Part shown: positions 1 through 6,855 of the stretch, in pieces
How the letters are laid out: each line of letters opens with the position of its first letter
How positions within the stretch are numbered: position 1 is the stretch's first letter
Assembly (NCBI RefSeq): GCF_938046015.1
Contig: NZ_CALIXW010000017.1
Location: 1-30,198 of the forward strand
DNA: 30,198 nt
Direction of reading: 5' to 3'
DNA from: an uncultured Porphyromonas sp.
GTDB lineage: Bacteria > Bacteroidota > Bacteroidia > Bacteroidales > Porphyromonadaceae
Position numbers and translations under genes: made by a program
The notes under the pieces: generated by a model
Database searches by the model: none
Seen by the model: the letters and a program-made list of their open reading frames with translations, nothing else
Told to the model about the DNA's origin: nothing

Positions 1-4
1 TCTT

Positions 5-823
5 TTATAGAAATTGTTGAACAAATAAAAAAATAAGAAAATGGCACATCCCAAACGAAGACAATCCTCTACACGCAGAGACAAAAGAAGAACTCATGAT
101 AAAGCTGTAGTTCCTCAAATAGCTAAAGACGTAACTACAGGTGAGTTCCACCTTCATACCACCTGCAACGACCGTTGGGCTGATGTCACCGACGCGCTCG
201 ATGTTATCGAAGGCCTGGACCATACCGACGACCGTACCAAGGAAGCCGAGCGATGGAGCCATAGCGATGAAGAGCGTGATCCAGGAGAGGTTCTTCTCGA
301 GGAGACCACCCTGTACACCACCGTAGGATACGACAGACTTCTCGACGATGTCGATACCCTGATTGGCACGCAGCAGCGCCTGGTAGGCGATGGAGGCGAT
401 AGGGCCACGCGTGTCACGAGCGATACTCTTAGCCTTCTCGAGGTCACCGGCAGCCAGTGCAGCCTCGATATTCTTGAGGAGCTGGTCGGGGTTGGTGTTC
501 GCCAGGTTGAGGTAGATGATACGCTCGAGGCAGATAGCCAGACCGAGGATCAGCGTGATGGCGATGAGCGCCATGAAGTCTGCACCCCCTTCGATGAACT
601 TCGTCTTGAGCTCCTGGTGGAAGGTCGTCTCAGCGGCGACTTCTTCACCAGCGGTAGCGCTAGCGTCTGCAGCAGCAGCCTGAGGGGCAGCGGCAGCAGT
701 AGAGTCCACCTGTTCGGTAGCTGGGGCAGCAGCAGCGCTGTCTGCGTTCTGAGCCATAGCCATCGTGGAGAAGCCGGCAGAGAGAAGAGCTACGCAAGCA
801 ACGGTTGCGAATAACTTTTTCAT
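5..823 (-). CDS. exbB: MotA/TolQ/ExbB proton channel family protein, 3' end replaced
   Basis: ExbB forms the inner-membrane proton channel that, with ExbD, energises TonB for TonB-dependent uptake across the outer membrane. The protein starts with a hydrophobic leader (residues 1-24, ending AMAQ), then an Ala/Asp/Glu-rich linker (25-75), a first membrane segment (about 83-103, ALIAITLILGLAICLERI) and a second one (about 180-203) with the family motif SLGFLGTVVGMVQAF. The family-like sequence ends at GGMKV (about residue 225). The remaining ~47 residues, encoded by AT-rich DNA that is antisense to an rpmF fragment, have no ExbB character, and the expected third membrane helix is absent. The true gene is therefore cut at about 148-157. 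A consensus promoter lies at 982-1012. exbD genes would be expected beyond the left edge. tonB lies about 8 kb away at 8780-9487. Confidence 0.85.
   Translation of the reverse strand: MKKLFATVACVALLSAGFSTMAMAQNADSAAAAPATEQVDSTAAAAPQAAAADASATAGEEVAAETTFHQELKTKFIEGGADFMALIAITLILGLAICLERIIYLNLANTNPDQLLKNIEAALAAGDLEKAKSIARDTRGPIASIAYQALLRANQGIDIVEKSVVSYGGVQGGLLEKNLSWITLFIAMAPSLGFLGTVVGMVQAFDNIERVGDISPTVVAGGMKVELTCSYVFSYLRNYSFIMSSSFVSACRGLSSFGMCHFLIFLFVQQFL
41..157 (+). pseudogene. rpmF: 50S ribosomal protein L32, 5' fragment only
   Basis: The reading frame starting at the ATG at 41 begins MAHPKRRQSSTRRDKRRTHD, the typical N-terminus of bacterial ribosomal protein L32, a small (about 60 residue) 50S subunit protein. 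The match continues through TTGEFHLH at about residue 39, then stops. Beyond this point the same frame only reads the antisense of exbB, so the C-terminal third is missing. The stretch is strikingly AT-rich and uses AGA, CAA and AAA codons, unlike the GC-rich ribosomal gene rplY in this window, so it probably comes from another genome. I read it as one half of a chimeric join rather than a functional gene. The frame stays open to 814 but only because the antisense of exbB is open. Confidence 0.75.
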
Positions 824-981
824 TGTCGAATAGTTGTTTGTGAGTTAGTAAGTTTATTATTCTGTTCGTTCCTGAGGGGACCAGCAGCGATCGCTATCGC
901 GCTGATCCAAAGGCCATTCCTCGGCGAGCGACTACTGGGCAGGGCCTAGCAGGAGCAGGGAGAATACAGCTCTTTCAAGTC

Positions 982-1012
982 CAAAAATACAGCTTTTCCT
1001 CACTAAAACAAA
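982..1012 (-). promoter_or_regulatory. Bacteroidetes-type promoter of exbB
   Basis: On the minus strand TTTG (1009-1012) is followed after exactly 19 bases by TATTTTTG (982-989), a full match to the Bacteroidetes primary sigma factor consensus TTTG-N19-TAnnTTTG. Transcription would start near 975, giving a leader of about 150 nt before the exbB ATG at 823. Confidence 0.75.
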
Positions 1013-1346
1013 ATCCTCCGTCCGCGCAGCCGATCACGAGCTCCCCTCTAGACCAAGCACATTCTTAGCCCGTCCCCCGCCGAGCTCCTAGCTCGGGCTC
1101 CGTCCCTCCCCTACCCCGCACGCTACTTCACCTCGTCACCCAAGCCTAGGGACGGAGCTCCATAGGCGTCAAAGAGCAAAGGCAGGCCGCAGCCAGACAA
1201 GGGCAGAGCAGGGCCAAGCAGCTGCAGACAGGGCGCTTCGACCGACTTGGAGCGGAAGTCCTCATGAGCCAGAAGCAATCCCCTCCTATAGCCCAGCCCC
1301 TCCCTTATATAATACGGGGTATCCGCCCGCTCTAGGGGAGACCGCA

Positions 1347-1430
1347 CCGAGGGATATCCATCAGCCATCTGATGGGTAGCAGTCAGCCTACCGAGGGGTA
1401 TCAGTGGGAGCGCTGAGGGATATGCCTCAG
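1347..1430. repeat. Palindrome array A: four 18-bp units at 22-bp period
   Basis: Four units begin at 1347, 1369, 1391 and 1413, so the spacing is exactly 22 bp (18-bp unit plus 4-bp linker). Unit 1 reads CCGAGGGATATCCATCAG and unit 4 CTGAGGGATATGCCTCAG. The inner two units are degenerate (CTGATGGGTAGCAGTCAG and CCGAGGGGTATCAGTGGG). The ideal unit CTGAGGGATATCCCTCAG is a perfect palindrome. The array sits about 335 bp upstream of the exbB -33 box and 56 bp beyond the nhaD terminator hairpin. Related arrays occur at 9904, 12863 and 19156. Confidence 0.85.
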
Positions 1431-1485
1431 AGCACTGGAGGCTAAGGGGAAGCAGCCCCCTCCTAGTCTTGGGCTAGCCTTCCTC

Positions 1486-1541
1486 CTATAATAACGAGCG
1501 CGTCCCCACCCGACTGCCTAGACAGCCGGATGGGGACGCGC
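1486..1541 (-). terminator. Rho-independent terminator of nhaD
   Basis: An 11-bp perfect stem (1498-1508 with 1531-1541, GCGCGTCCCCA/TGGGGACGCGC) is followed on the minus strand by a T-rich run (TCGTTATTATA). It lies about 45 bases past the nhaD stop codon. Confidence 0.75.
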
Positions 1542-1586
1542 TTACTTTGAGGAACTGGGAGGCCGAGCCTTAGACCAGACCCTTAG

Positions 1587-2975
1587 CTAGAAGATGAGCG
1601 ACTGTAGCTGGTAGACCAGCGCGCCCGCCAGATAGCCCGCCAGTGCGAAGGCACTGAAGCGCTTGAAGTAGTAGCCGAAGCTGATCTCCTCCAGTCCCAT
1701 CACCGTGACGCCCGTAGCCGAGCCGATGATCAGGAGGCTGCCGCCCGTCACCGCACAATAGGCGAGGAAGACCCAGAAGCTCCCATTGACGACGAAGGGC
1801 GTCAGCGCCCCCGAGGCATCCACAGGGTACATCCCGAGGACAGCGGCCACCAGAGCCACGTTGTCCAGCATCGCCGAGAGCACCCCGATGATCCCCGCTA
1901 GCAGCCCCGAGCTGGGAATGAGCTCGGAGACGTGCGTGGAGGCCGCCGCCAGCTGCCCACCCTCGATGAGCGCAGCCACCGACATCAGAACCCCGAGGAA
2001 GTAGAAGATCGTCGTCAGATCCGCACTGTGCAGCAGCTCCGTCATCCTCAGGCTCGTGGCCGAGCGCAGGCGCCTCTTGTGACGGGAGAACATCAGCTCG
2101 GTATAGATCCACACCAGCACCAGCCCGAAGATGACGCCCATGAAGGCCGGTACGTCGAAGAAGGTCTGCCAGATAGGCACTAGCATCAGCGAAGCGATCC
2201 CGAGGAGGAAGACCGTGATACGTGCCGACTGCGGCAAGATGTCGGCCACATCATCCTCAGGCACATCAGGCAGCGTACGCAGGCGTGCCCCCTTCTTGAA
2301 GAGGAGGAAGTGTGTGAGCGTCGTGGCCACGAGCATATTCACCAGCGAGGGGATGATGAGGTGGAAGATCTGGTAGTAGGGCGTGATGCGCCCGCTATTC
2401 CACAGCAGCAGCGTGGTCACGTCCCCGATGGGCGACCACGAGCCCCCGGCATTACAGGCGATGATGCTGAGGCAGGCGTACTTCATACGATCGGTACGGT
2501 CGGGCACGAGGCGGCGCAGCACCGCGATGATGACGATAGCCGCAGCGAGGTTATCCAGGAAGGCGGAGAAGAGGAAGGAGGCGAAGGCCACACGCCACAG
2601 GAGGCGGCGCTTATTGGTCGTCTCGACGATCTTCGCCACCGACTTGAAGCCCCCGTAGTTATCGATCGTATTGACCAGCACCATGGAGCAGAGGACGAAG
2701 AAGAGCGTCCCCGAGACATCCCCGAGGTGCTCAGTGAGCTTGAGGGACAGATAGTCCGAGACATCGTGCGCTGCCTCCTCGGCAGGAGCGTGACGCAGGA
2801 AGTCAGCGAAGCCCTGCGTAGCGGCGGCGATGTCGGTATCGACCAACAGGATGAACCAGAGCAGCACGCAGGTCAGCAGTGCCGTGGCGGTCTTGTTCAC
2901 CTTGATCTGCTCCTCGAAGGCAATCCCAAGGATGCCGAGGACGAAGATCAAGGGCATGAGATAGTAGGTAGGCAT
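1587..2975 (-). CDS. nhaD: Na+/H+ antiporter, NhaD family
   Basis: NhaD-type antiporters exchange cytoplasmic Na+ (or Li+) for external protons in the inner membrane and serve sodium and pH homeostasis. The 462-residue product is polytopic from end to end. Family-like segments include FASFLFSAFLDNLAAAIVII, ACNAGGSWSPIGDVTTLLLW and, near the end, GVLSAMLDNVALVAAVLGMY and GGSLLIIGSATGVTVMG; the paired DN motifs and the SPIGD stretch are typical of the ion-transporter superfamily half-helices. I chose the ATG at 2975 (MPTYYLMPLIF); an in-frame GTG at 3011 would add 12 residues that overlap a terminator hairpin and is unlikely. It is the last gene of the minus-strand string. The hairpin at 2994-3018 immediately upstream leaves no room for a promoter, so expression must come from read-through or from within the PAP2 gene. 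Confidence 0.93.
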   Translation of the reverse strand: MPTYYLMPLIFVLGILGIAFEEQIKVNKTATALLTCVLLWFILLVDTDIAAATQGFADFLRHAPAEEAAHDVSDYLSLKLTEHLGDVSGTLFFVLCSMVLVNTIDNYGGFKSVAKIVETTNKRRLLWRVAFASFLFSAFLDNLAAAIVIIAVLRRLVPDRTDRMKYACLSIIACNAGGSWSPIGDVTTLLLWNSGRITPYYQIFHLIIPSLVNMLVATTLTHFLLFKKGARLRTLPDVPEDDVADILPQSARITVFLLGIASLMLVPIWQTFFDVPAFMGVIFGLVLVWIYTELMFSRHKRRLRSATSLRMTELLHSADLTTIFYFLGVLMSVAALIEGGQLAAASTHVSELIPSSGLLAGIIGVLSAMLDNVALVAAVLGMYPVDASGALTPFVVNGSFWVFLAYCAVTGGSLLIIGSATGVTVMGLEEISFGYYFKRFSAFALAGYLAGALVYQLQSLIF

Positions 2976-2993
2976 TGGATGATAGAGCTTGGA

Positions 2994-3018
2994 TAAAAGG
3001 GGCTGCCTCACGCAGCCC
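2994..3018 (-). terminator. Terminator-like hairpin between PAP2 gene and nhaD
   Basis: On the minus strand GGGCTGC-GTGAG-GCAGCCC forms a 7-bp stem with 5-nt loop (3012-3018 with 3000-3006) followed by CCTTTTAT. It begins 18 bases after the PAP2 stop codon and ends about 20 bases before the nhaD ATG. It could end PAP2 transcripts or act as an attenuator or mRNA-stability hairpin for nhaD. Confidence 0.65.
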
Positions 3019-3035
3019 GAGCCCGAAGTAAGGCC

Positions 3036-4274
3036 CTAGAGGTAGAGACAAAGGGAGCTACCCAGCACCCAGTGTAGCCTACGCGCCCGAAACATTTCGC
3101 CTGAGGCCGTAGGGAGACTATAGCCCGCAGGGCGATAGCTGAGCCCCAGCGGGAAGCTCAGTGCCAGCTGTGGGCAGACACGCCAGTAGGGCGTCGCCTC
3201 TAGCCCCATCGTCAGGGACCAGGTAGGGAACTCGGGGACAGGCACCCCGGGGTGGAGTGACTCAGCCCCCAGATGGCGCCGCAGCCCCAGCCAGGGGTGT
3301 AGCCTTAGGCCGCGGTTGGCGTAGAGCTGCCAGTTGCGCCCCGCCCCGAGCCGTAGCTCGAGGGCCTGCACACGGCCTAGCGCCTGCTGTGTGCCCCCCA
3401 CGGCCCGCAGCTCGTCGAGGCTGAGGAGGAAGTGCCCACGAAGGAAGTAGGCGGAGTCCGCCCAAGGGCGGTAGAGCGCCGCTAGCCCGAGGCTGCGGCT
3501 ATAGAGACGTGCATGGTCGCTACGCTGCTCCACGCCGTACTCCAGCTGCACAGGCAGCTCGAGCGTCAGCCGCGGGAGCTGCGCCTCGGCGTAGTGGTGC
3601 GTGCGCAGGGCATAGCGCTTATCCCCGAAGATCTGCCCCGTGATCCAGTAGCCTACATGCGCCGAGAGGATCCCGAGGCCCGCCCCAGCGACGACGTCGC
3701 CCAGCCAGTGCCTATTGTTCATCAGACGTCCCAGTCCCGCAGCGCCTGCGAGGCTATAGCTGAGGTAAGGCAACCAGGGGTAGCGCCCTCCGTACTCGAT
3801 ATTGAGTACTTCGGCCGAGGCAAAGGCCATAGCCGTATGCCCTGAGGGGAAGGAATTACGCGAGCTGCCATCGGGGCGCTGCACGCGTGCTGTGTACTTG
3901 ATCGCAGAGGTCACGGCCAGCATCGTCGCCGTGGTGAAGGCATCGGCCGTCAGTGCTTGCCAAGGGCTACGCGAGACCCCCTGCAGCCCGCCGAAGCTCA
4001 TCCCCAGCTGCACCGCCATCGGGGCGAACTGTAGGTAGTCGTCGTAGTGGTGGCGGAAGGTGGGTATATAGCCGTTGCGCAGCGCACGTATATCCTTATT
4101 ATGGAGGCTTTGGATGAGGCCGAGACTGACCAGCGGCACCGTCATCCGCAGCGTGGAGCGGAGGTCCTGCCGCACATACCAGGCGGTGCTATCGGCCTGC
4201 TGCGCCCTGAGCGGAGCGCTGAGGCTAGCGACACAGAGCACAAGGGCAAGGAGCGAGCGAAGGGATACAAGCAT
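3036..4274 (-). CDS. PAP2-family phosphatase (secreted or envelope)
   Basis: A type 2 phosphatidic acid phosphatase-like enzyme, expected to dephosphorylate a lipid phosphate such as phosphatidate or undecaprenyl diphosphate in the envelope. From the ATG at 4274 the product has 412 residues with a signal peptide (1-24, ending LRAQ). All three catalytic motifs are visible: K126-x6-R133-P134, P143-S-G-H146, and R183-x5-H189-x3-D193 (a Gly replaces the usual Ser before R183). The region after about residue 220 is rich in aromatic and alternating hydrophobic residues and might form an outer-membrane barrel, which is speculative. Upstream in-frame codons to 4316 would overlap the ABC ATPase gene and read through no signal-like sequence, so the ATG at 4274, 11 bases after the ATPase stop, is preferred. 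It occupies the place where an ABC permease might be expected. Confidence 0.88.
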   Translation of the reverse strand: MLVSLRSLLALVLCVASLSAPLRAQQADSTAWYVRQDLRSTLRMTVPLVSLGLIQSLHNKDIRALRNGYIPTFRHHYDDYLQFAPMAVQLGMSFGGLQGVSRSPWQALTADAFTTATMLAVTSAIKYTARVQRPDGSSRNSFPSGHTAMAFASAEVLNIEYGGRYPWLPYLSYSLAGAAGLGRLMNNRHWLGDVVAGAGLGILSAHVGYWITGQIFGDKRYALRTHHYAEAQLPRLTLELPVQLEYGVEQRSDHARLYSRSLGLAALYRPWADSAYFLRGHFLLSLDELRAVGGTQQALGRVQALELRLGAGRNWQLYANRGLRLHPWLGLRRHLGAESLHPGVPVPEFPTWSLTMGLEATPYWRVCPQLALSFPLGLSYRPAGYSLPTASGEMFRARRLHWVLGSSLCLYL

Positions 4275-4285
4275 AGCGTGATCTA

Positions 4286-4918
4286 CTAGAACTGTCCGAG
4301 GGCAAGCACCTGCCACTGAGCCGAAGCCTCGCCCTGTAGGTCGTGCGTCACCAGCAGCAGCGTCGTCTCGCTCGGCACGAGGCGGTAGAGGAGTTCGTCG
4401 AACTGCTCCCGATACTTACGGTCAAGGAAGCTGAGCGGCTCATCCAGGATCAGCAGCTCGGGCTGCGAGGCCAGCGCTCGAGCTAGCAGCGTGCGCTGCA
4501 GCTGCCCACCGCTGAGCTGCCCGATCGGCTGTGCCAGCAGTGAGGAGAGCCCTGCCTCAGCGGCGAGCTGCTCCACGGCCTCACGCCGTGCTCCCCGCCC
4601 CCGGAGCTCGGCGGGCAGCCCCGAGTCAATGACCTCCTCGACGGAGATGGGGAAGTGGCGATCCAGCTGGTTGATCTGCGGCAGGTAGCTCATCTCGAGC
4701 CGCGAGGTCTCCTGCCCTGCACGGTCGTAGCGCACCAGGCGCCCGCCTCTCAGGGGGATGAGCCCCAGGATGGTACGCATCAGCGTCGTCTTGCCGCAGC
4801 CATTGGGCCCCGTGATCGCCCAGTGGGCGCCCCGCTCCACGCTCCAGTCAAAGTGCTCCCGCACGAGTGTATCGGAGTAGCCGAGGCTGGCATCCTCCAG
4901 CTTGATGATCGTTGGCAT
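4286..4918 (-). CDS. Metal ABC transporter ATP-binding protein (ZnuC/MntB-like)
   Basis: The ATPase subunit of an ABC importer; it hydrolyses ATP on the cytoplasmic side to drive uptake. In 210 residues it shows Walker A GPNGCGKTT (37-45), Q-loop near Q81, signature LSGGQ (135-139), Walker B LLILDE (155-160), D-loop SFLD and the switch histidine in THD (H192). The short length and the SYLPQ/FPISVEEV segment are typical of zinc/manganese (cluster A-I) transport ATPases. It follows the metal-binding lipoprotein gene by 24 bases, which supports a metal substrate. No permease gene follows; the next gene is a PAP2 phosphatase. Whether the substrate is Zn, Mn or another metal cannot be read from the sequence. 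Confidence 0.9.
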   Translation of the reverse strand: MPTIIKLEDASLGYSDTLVREHFDWSVERGAHWAITGPNGCGKTTLMRTILGLIPLRGGRLVRYDRAGQETSRLEMSYLPQINQLDRHFPISVEEVIDSGLPAELRGRGARREAVEQLAAEAGLSSLLAQPIGQLSGGQLQRTLLARALASQPELLILDEPLSFLDRKYREQFDELLYRLVPSETTLLLVTHDLQGEASAQWQVLALGQF

Positions 4919-4942
4919 AGCTGCTCTTAGTTGATTAGGGGC

Positions 4943-5803
4943 TTAGTGCTCGGCTAGTGCCCGGGCGATGCGGCGCAGCTCACCCTGCCAGTCGGCACTG
5001 AGGGGCCTAATGGTCTCGGTACGCGCGCCGAGCTCCTGGGCGATGCTCTGGACAATCTTGCTATCGAACTCCTGCTGCACGAAGACGACACGCACCCCAG
5101 CGGCACGCGCCTTGGCTACGATCTCCGCGACATGACGAGGCGAGGGCTCCTTGCCGTCCTCCTCCACCACCAGCTGGGTGAAGCCCCATTCCTCTGCAAA
5201 CTCTGAGAGCGAGGGGTGATAGATGACGAAGGCCGAGGAGCTACGCCCTCGGAGCGTCGCCTCGAGCTCGGTCTGCAGCGCGTCCAGCTGTGCCGTGAGC
5301 GCCTGATGACGCTCGCTGTAGCGGGCTGAGTCTAGCGGGTTGAGCTCGACGAGCCCCACGAGCGCTGCGCTCGCCAAAGCACGCAGCCCGCGCACACTGG
5401 TCCAGTAGTGCGGGTCGTGGACGAGGCCATCAGCCCCGTGGCTATGCCCAGGGGACATCGCCTCAAGGCCTGTATCCAGGCGATAGAGCCTCAGCTCGGG
5501 GTTCTGCGTCTTGATCCGCTCGACCCAGCTACGCTCGAAGCCCAGGTCCCCCACATAGAAGAAGCCCTTGCTCTCGGTGAGGGCACGCACGTCCTGCGTC
5601 GTGGGCTCATAGTTCTCGGGGCTCGCTCCCTGCGGCAAGAGGGTCGTCACCTCGGCCTCCTCACCCGCCAGACGGGCAAGGATATCAGCAGCAGGCGCGA
5701 TGGTCGCCGTGAGCTGCATCGGGCCCGCCACCCGTGCGGCGGGTCGGCAGCCCGAGGAGAGGACGAGCAGCGCGAGGGAGAGGAGAAGGGCAAGACCTTT
5801 CAT
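4943..5803 (-). CDS. znuA: Metal ABC transporter substrate-binding lipoprotein (ZnuA/TroA family)
   Basis: A cluster A-I periplasmic metal-binding protein that would deliver Zn2+ or Mn2+ to an ABC importer. The 286-residue product carries a lipoprotein signal with lipobox LSSGC (C19). Candidate metal ligands are the histidine cluster GHSHGADGLVHDPHYW (H120, H122, H129, H132), H196 in YHPSLSEF and the acidic QQEFD segment (E245, D247). The first ligand position common in the family (PHxxEPT) reads PENYEPT here (residues 62-67), so a Glu or Asn replaces the usual His; the His-rich loop may compensate. The family fold is clear from IAPAADI, the NYEPT segment and the central long helix. It lies 24 bases before the ATPase gene and 65 bases after the nuclease gene in the same string. 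Confidence 0.88.
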   Translation of the reverse strand: MKGLALLLSLALLVLSSGCRPAARVAGPMQLTATIAPAADILARLAGEEAEVTTLLPQGASPENYEPTTQDVRALTESKGFFYVGDLGFERSWVERIKTQNPELRLYRLDTGLEAMSPGHSHGADGLVHDPHYWTSVRGLRALASAALVGLVELNPLDSARYSERHQALTAQLDALQTELEATLRGRSSSAFVIYHPSLSEFAEEWGFTQLVVEEDGKEPSPRHVAEIVAKARAAGVRVVFVQQEFDSKIVQSIAQELGARTETIRPLSADWQGELRRIARALAEH

Positions 5804-5868
5804 AGGGAGGGGAATCTGATAGGATAGAGAATGAGGACACCCAAGGACACGAGCAGGCTAGGCAGCGC

Positions 5869-6840
5869 CTACTGGTGCCACCAGCGCCGCAGAGCCTCAC
5901 GGCTCGTGGGGGACTCGGTCTCGGCGGCCTCCTCCACGGCATCGGGTAGGTGATAGAAGAAGTCCAGTCCCGTGCGCTGCTCCAGCTCGCGAACCGAGAG
6001 AGTCAGCGAAGGGATCTGCACACTGGGGCCATAGCTGCGGTGCTCCGTCCAGAAGGCTATGGCGTGGTACTGCCCACCCTTGCGTGCCAGCACGGCCATC
6101 CAGTAGTAGCGCGGGACGACGACACGCCCCTTCATACGCTTCGGCTCGATCTGTCCGTCGGCGATGGTACCGCCCTTAGCCACGTAGAGCGTATCGCAGA
6201 GCCCTCTGTCGTCAGCCCAGTCCTGCACACGGCGCTCGAGGCGATGCCAGATGCCGGCGTTGTGCACCTGCAGCTGGGGGCTCATATTGGTGTAGTAGAA
6301 GGTCTGCTCATTGGCCTCGGGCGAATAGACCCTATCCTCAGAGGCCACGAGGTGCCCACGGCTGTAGCCGCTGCGGCGGAAGAAGCTCGCGGTGTTGTAG
6401 CGGGCGGGCACCTTGGGGTCCCAAGCCCAGGCCTCGCTGCGGCTGACCTCCTTGACGGCCGTCTCGGGCGTGAAGGAGAAGCAGACCCAGCGGGCATGCA
6501 GGCGGGTGACATCGTACTCCAGCGAATAGGTCACACGCCCCGAGGCACGATGCGTGACGTAGTAGTTAGCATTACCTCCCGCCAGACGCGGCATCTCCAG
6601 CAGCGTCGTATCCCCATTGATGATCTCATCCTCGATCGCCCCGAGTGGCGTGTAGGGCGAGGTACACACCGTGCTATCCCCTGCCTGCCCTAGGGTCTCA
6701 GCTGCCGAAGAGGGCGCAGCGGTCTCCGTACGCGAGAGTGCACGGTAGCCTAGATAGCCTAGGAGGATGAGCAGCAGCGGCCAGAGGCGGCCGAGCCTCC
6801 CCCATCCCTTAACCTTAGCTGAACGTCTACGTCGAGCCAT
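5869..6840 (-). CDS. DNA/RNA non-specific endonuclease, membrane-anchored
   Basis: A Serratia-nuclease-type (NUC1, beta-beta-alpha metal) endonuclease that cleaves DNA and RNA without strong sequence specificity using Mg2+. The 323-residue protein has a basic start (ARRRRSAKVK), one membrane segment (about 19-34, LWPLLLILLGYLGYRA), a low-complexity linker, then the nuclease domain. The catalytic motif reads S-RGH (H163 general base, Ser in place of the usual Asp), followed by NMSPQ (N185) and N194 in HNAGIWHRLE, matching the family's NITPQ and metal-binding Asn. The position of the anchor suggests the catalytic domain faces the periplasm, consistent with nucleic-acid scavenging or defence against incoming DNA. 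It starts 15 bases after the acyl-CoA ligase gene. Confidence 0.9.
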   Translation of the reverse strand: MARRRRSAKVKGWGRLGRLWPLLLILLGYLGYRALSRTETAAPSSAAETLGQAGDSTVCTSPYTPLGAIEDEIINGDTTLLEMPRLAGGNANYYVTHRASGRVTYSLEYDVTRLHARWVCFSFTPETAVKEVSRSEAWAWDPKVPARYNTASFFRRSGYSRGHLVASEDRVYSPEANEQTFYYTNMSPQLQVHNAGIWHRLERRVQDWADDRGLCDTLYVAKGGTIADGQIEPKRMKGRVVVPRYYWMAVLARKGGQYHAIAFWTEHRSYGPSVQIPSLTLSVRELEQRTGLDFFYHLPDAVEEAAETESPTSREALRRWWHQ

Positions 6841-6855
6841 GCGTCGTACTACTCC

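Larger units (their letters stand above)
824..1586. other. Intergenic region between exbB and nhaD
   Basis: No convincing gene in 763 bases. It holds the exbB leader and promoter (824-1012), a featureless GC-rich stretch (about 1020-1340), palindrome array A (1347-1430) and the nhaD terminator (1486-1541). The one longer open frame (1123-1368, minus) starts inside the palindrome array and its product shows no recognisable family. Confidence 0.6.

Noticed and set aside
158..814. Long plus-strand frame continuing from the rpmF fragment to 814
   Set aside because: After residue ~39 it is the antisense of exbB; the product is His/Asp/Arg-rich shadow sequence with no family features.
1123..1368. 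81-codon minus-strand frame in the exbB-nhaD gap
   Set aside because: Starts inside palindrome array A, has no recognisable domain, and lies between a terminator and a promoter; probably chance in GC-rich DNA.
2310..2996. Long plus-strand frames opposite nhaD, and similar long frames opposite the acyl-CoA ligase (7015-8217) and other genes
   Set aside because: Antisense shadows in GC-rich coding DNA; products are low-complexity His/Asp/Arg-rich while the opposite strand gives clear protein families.
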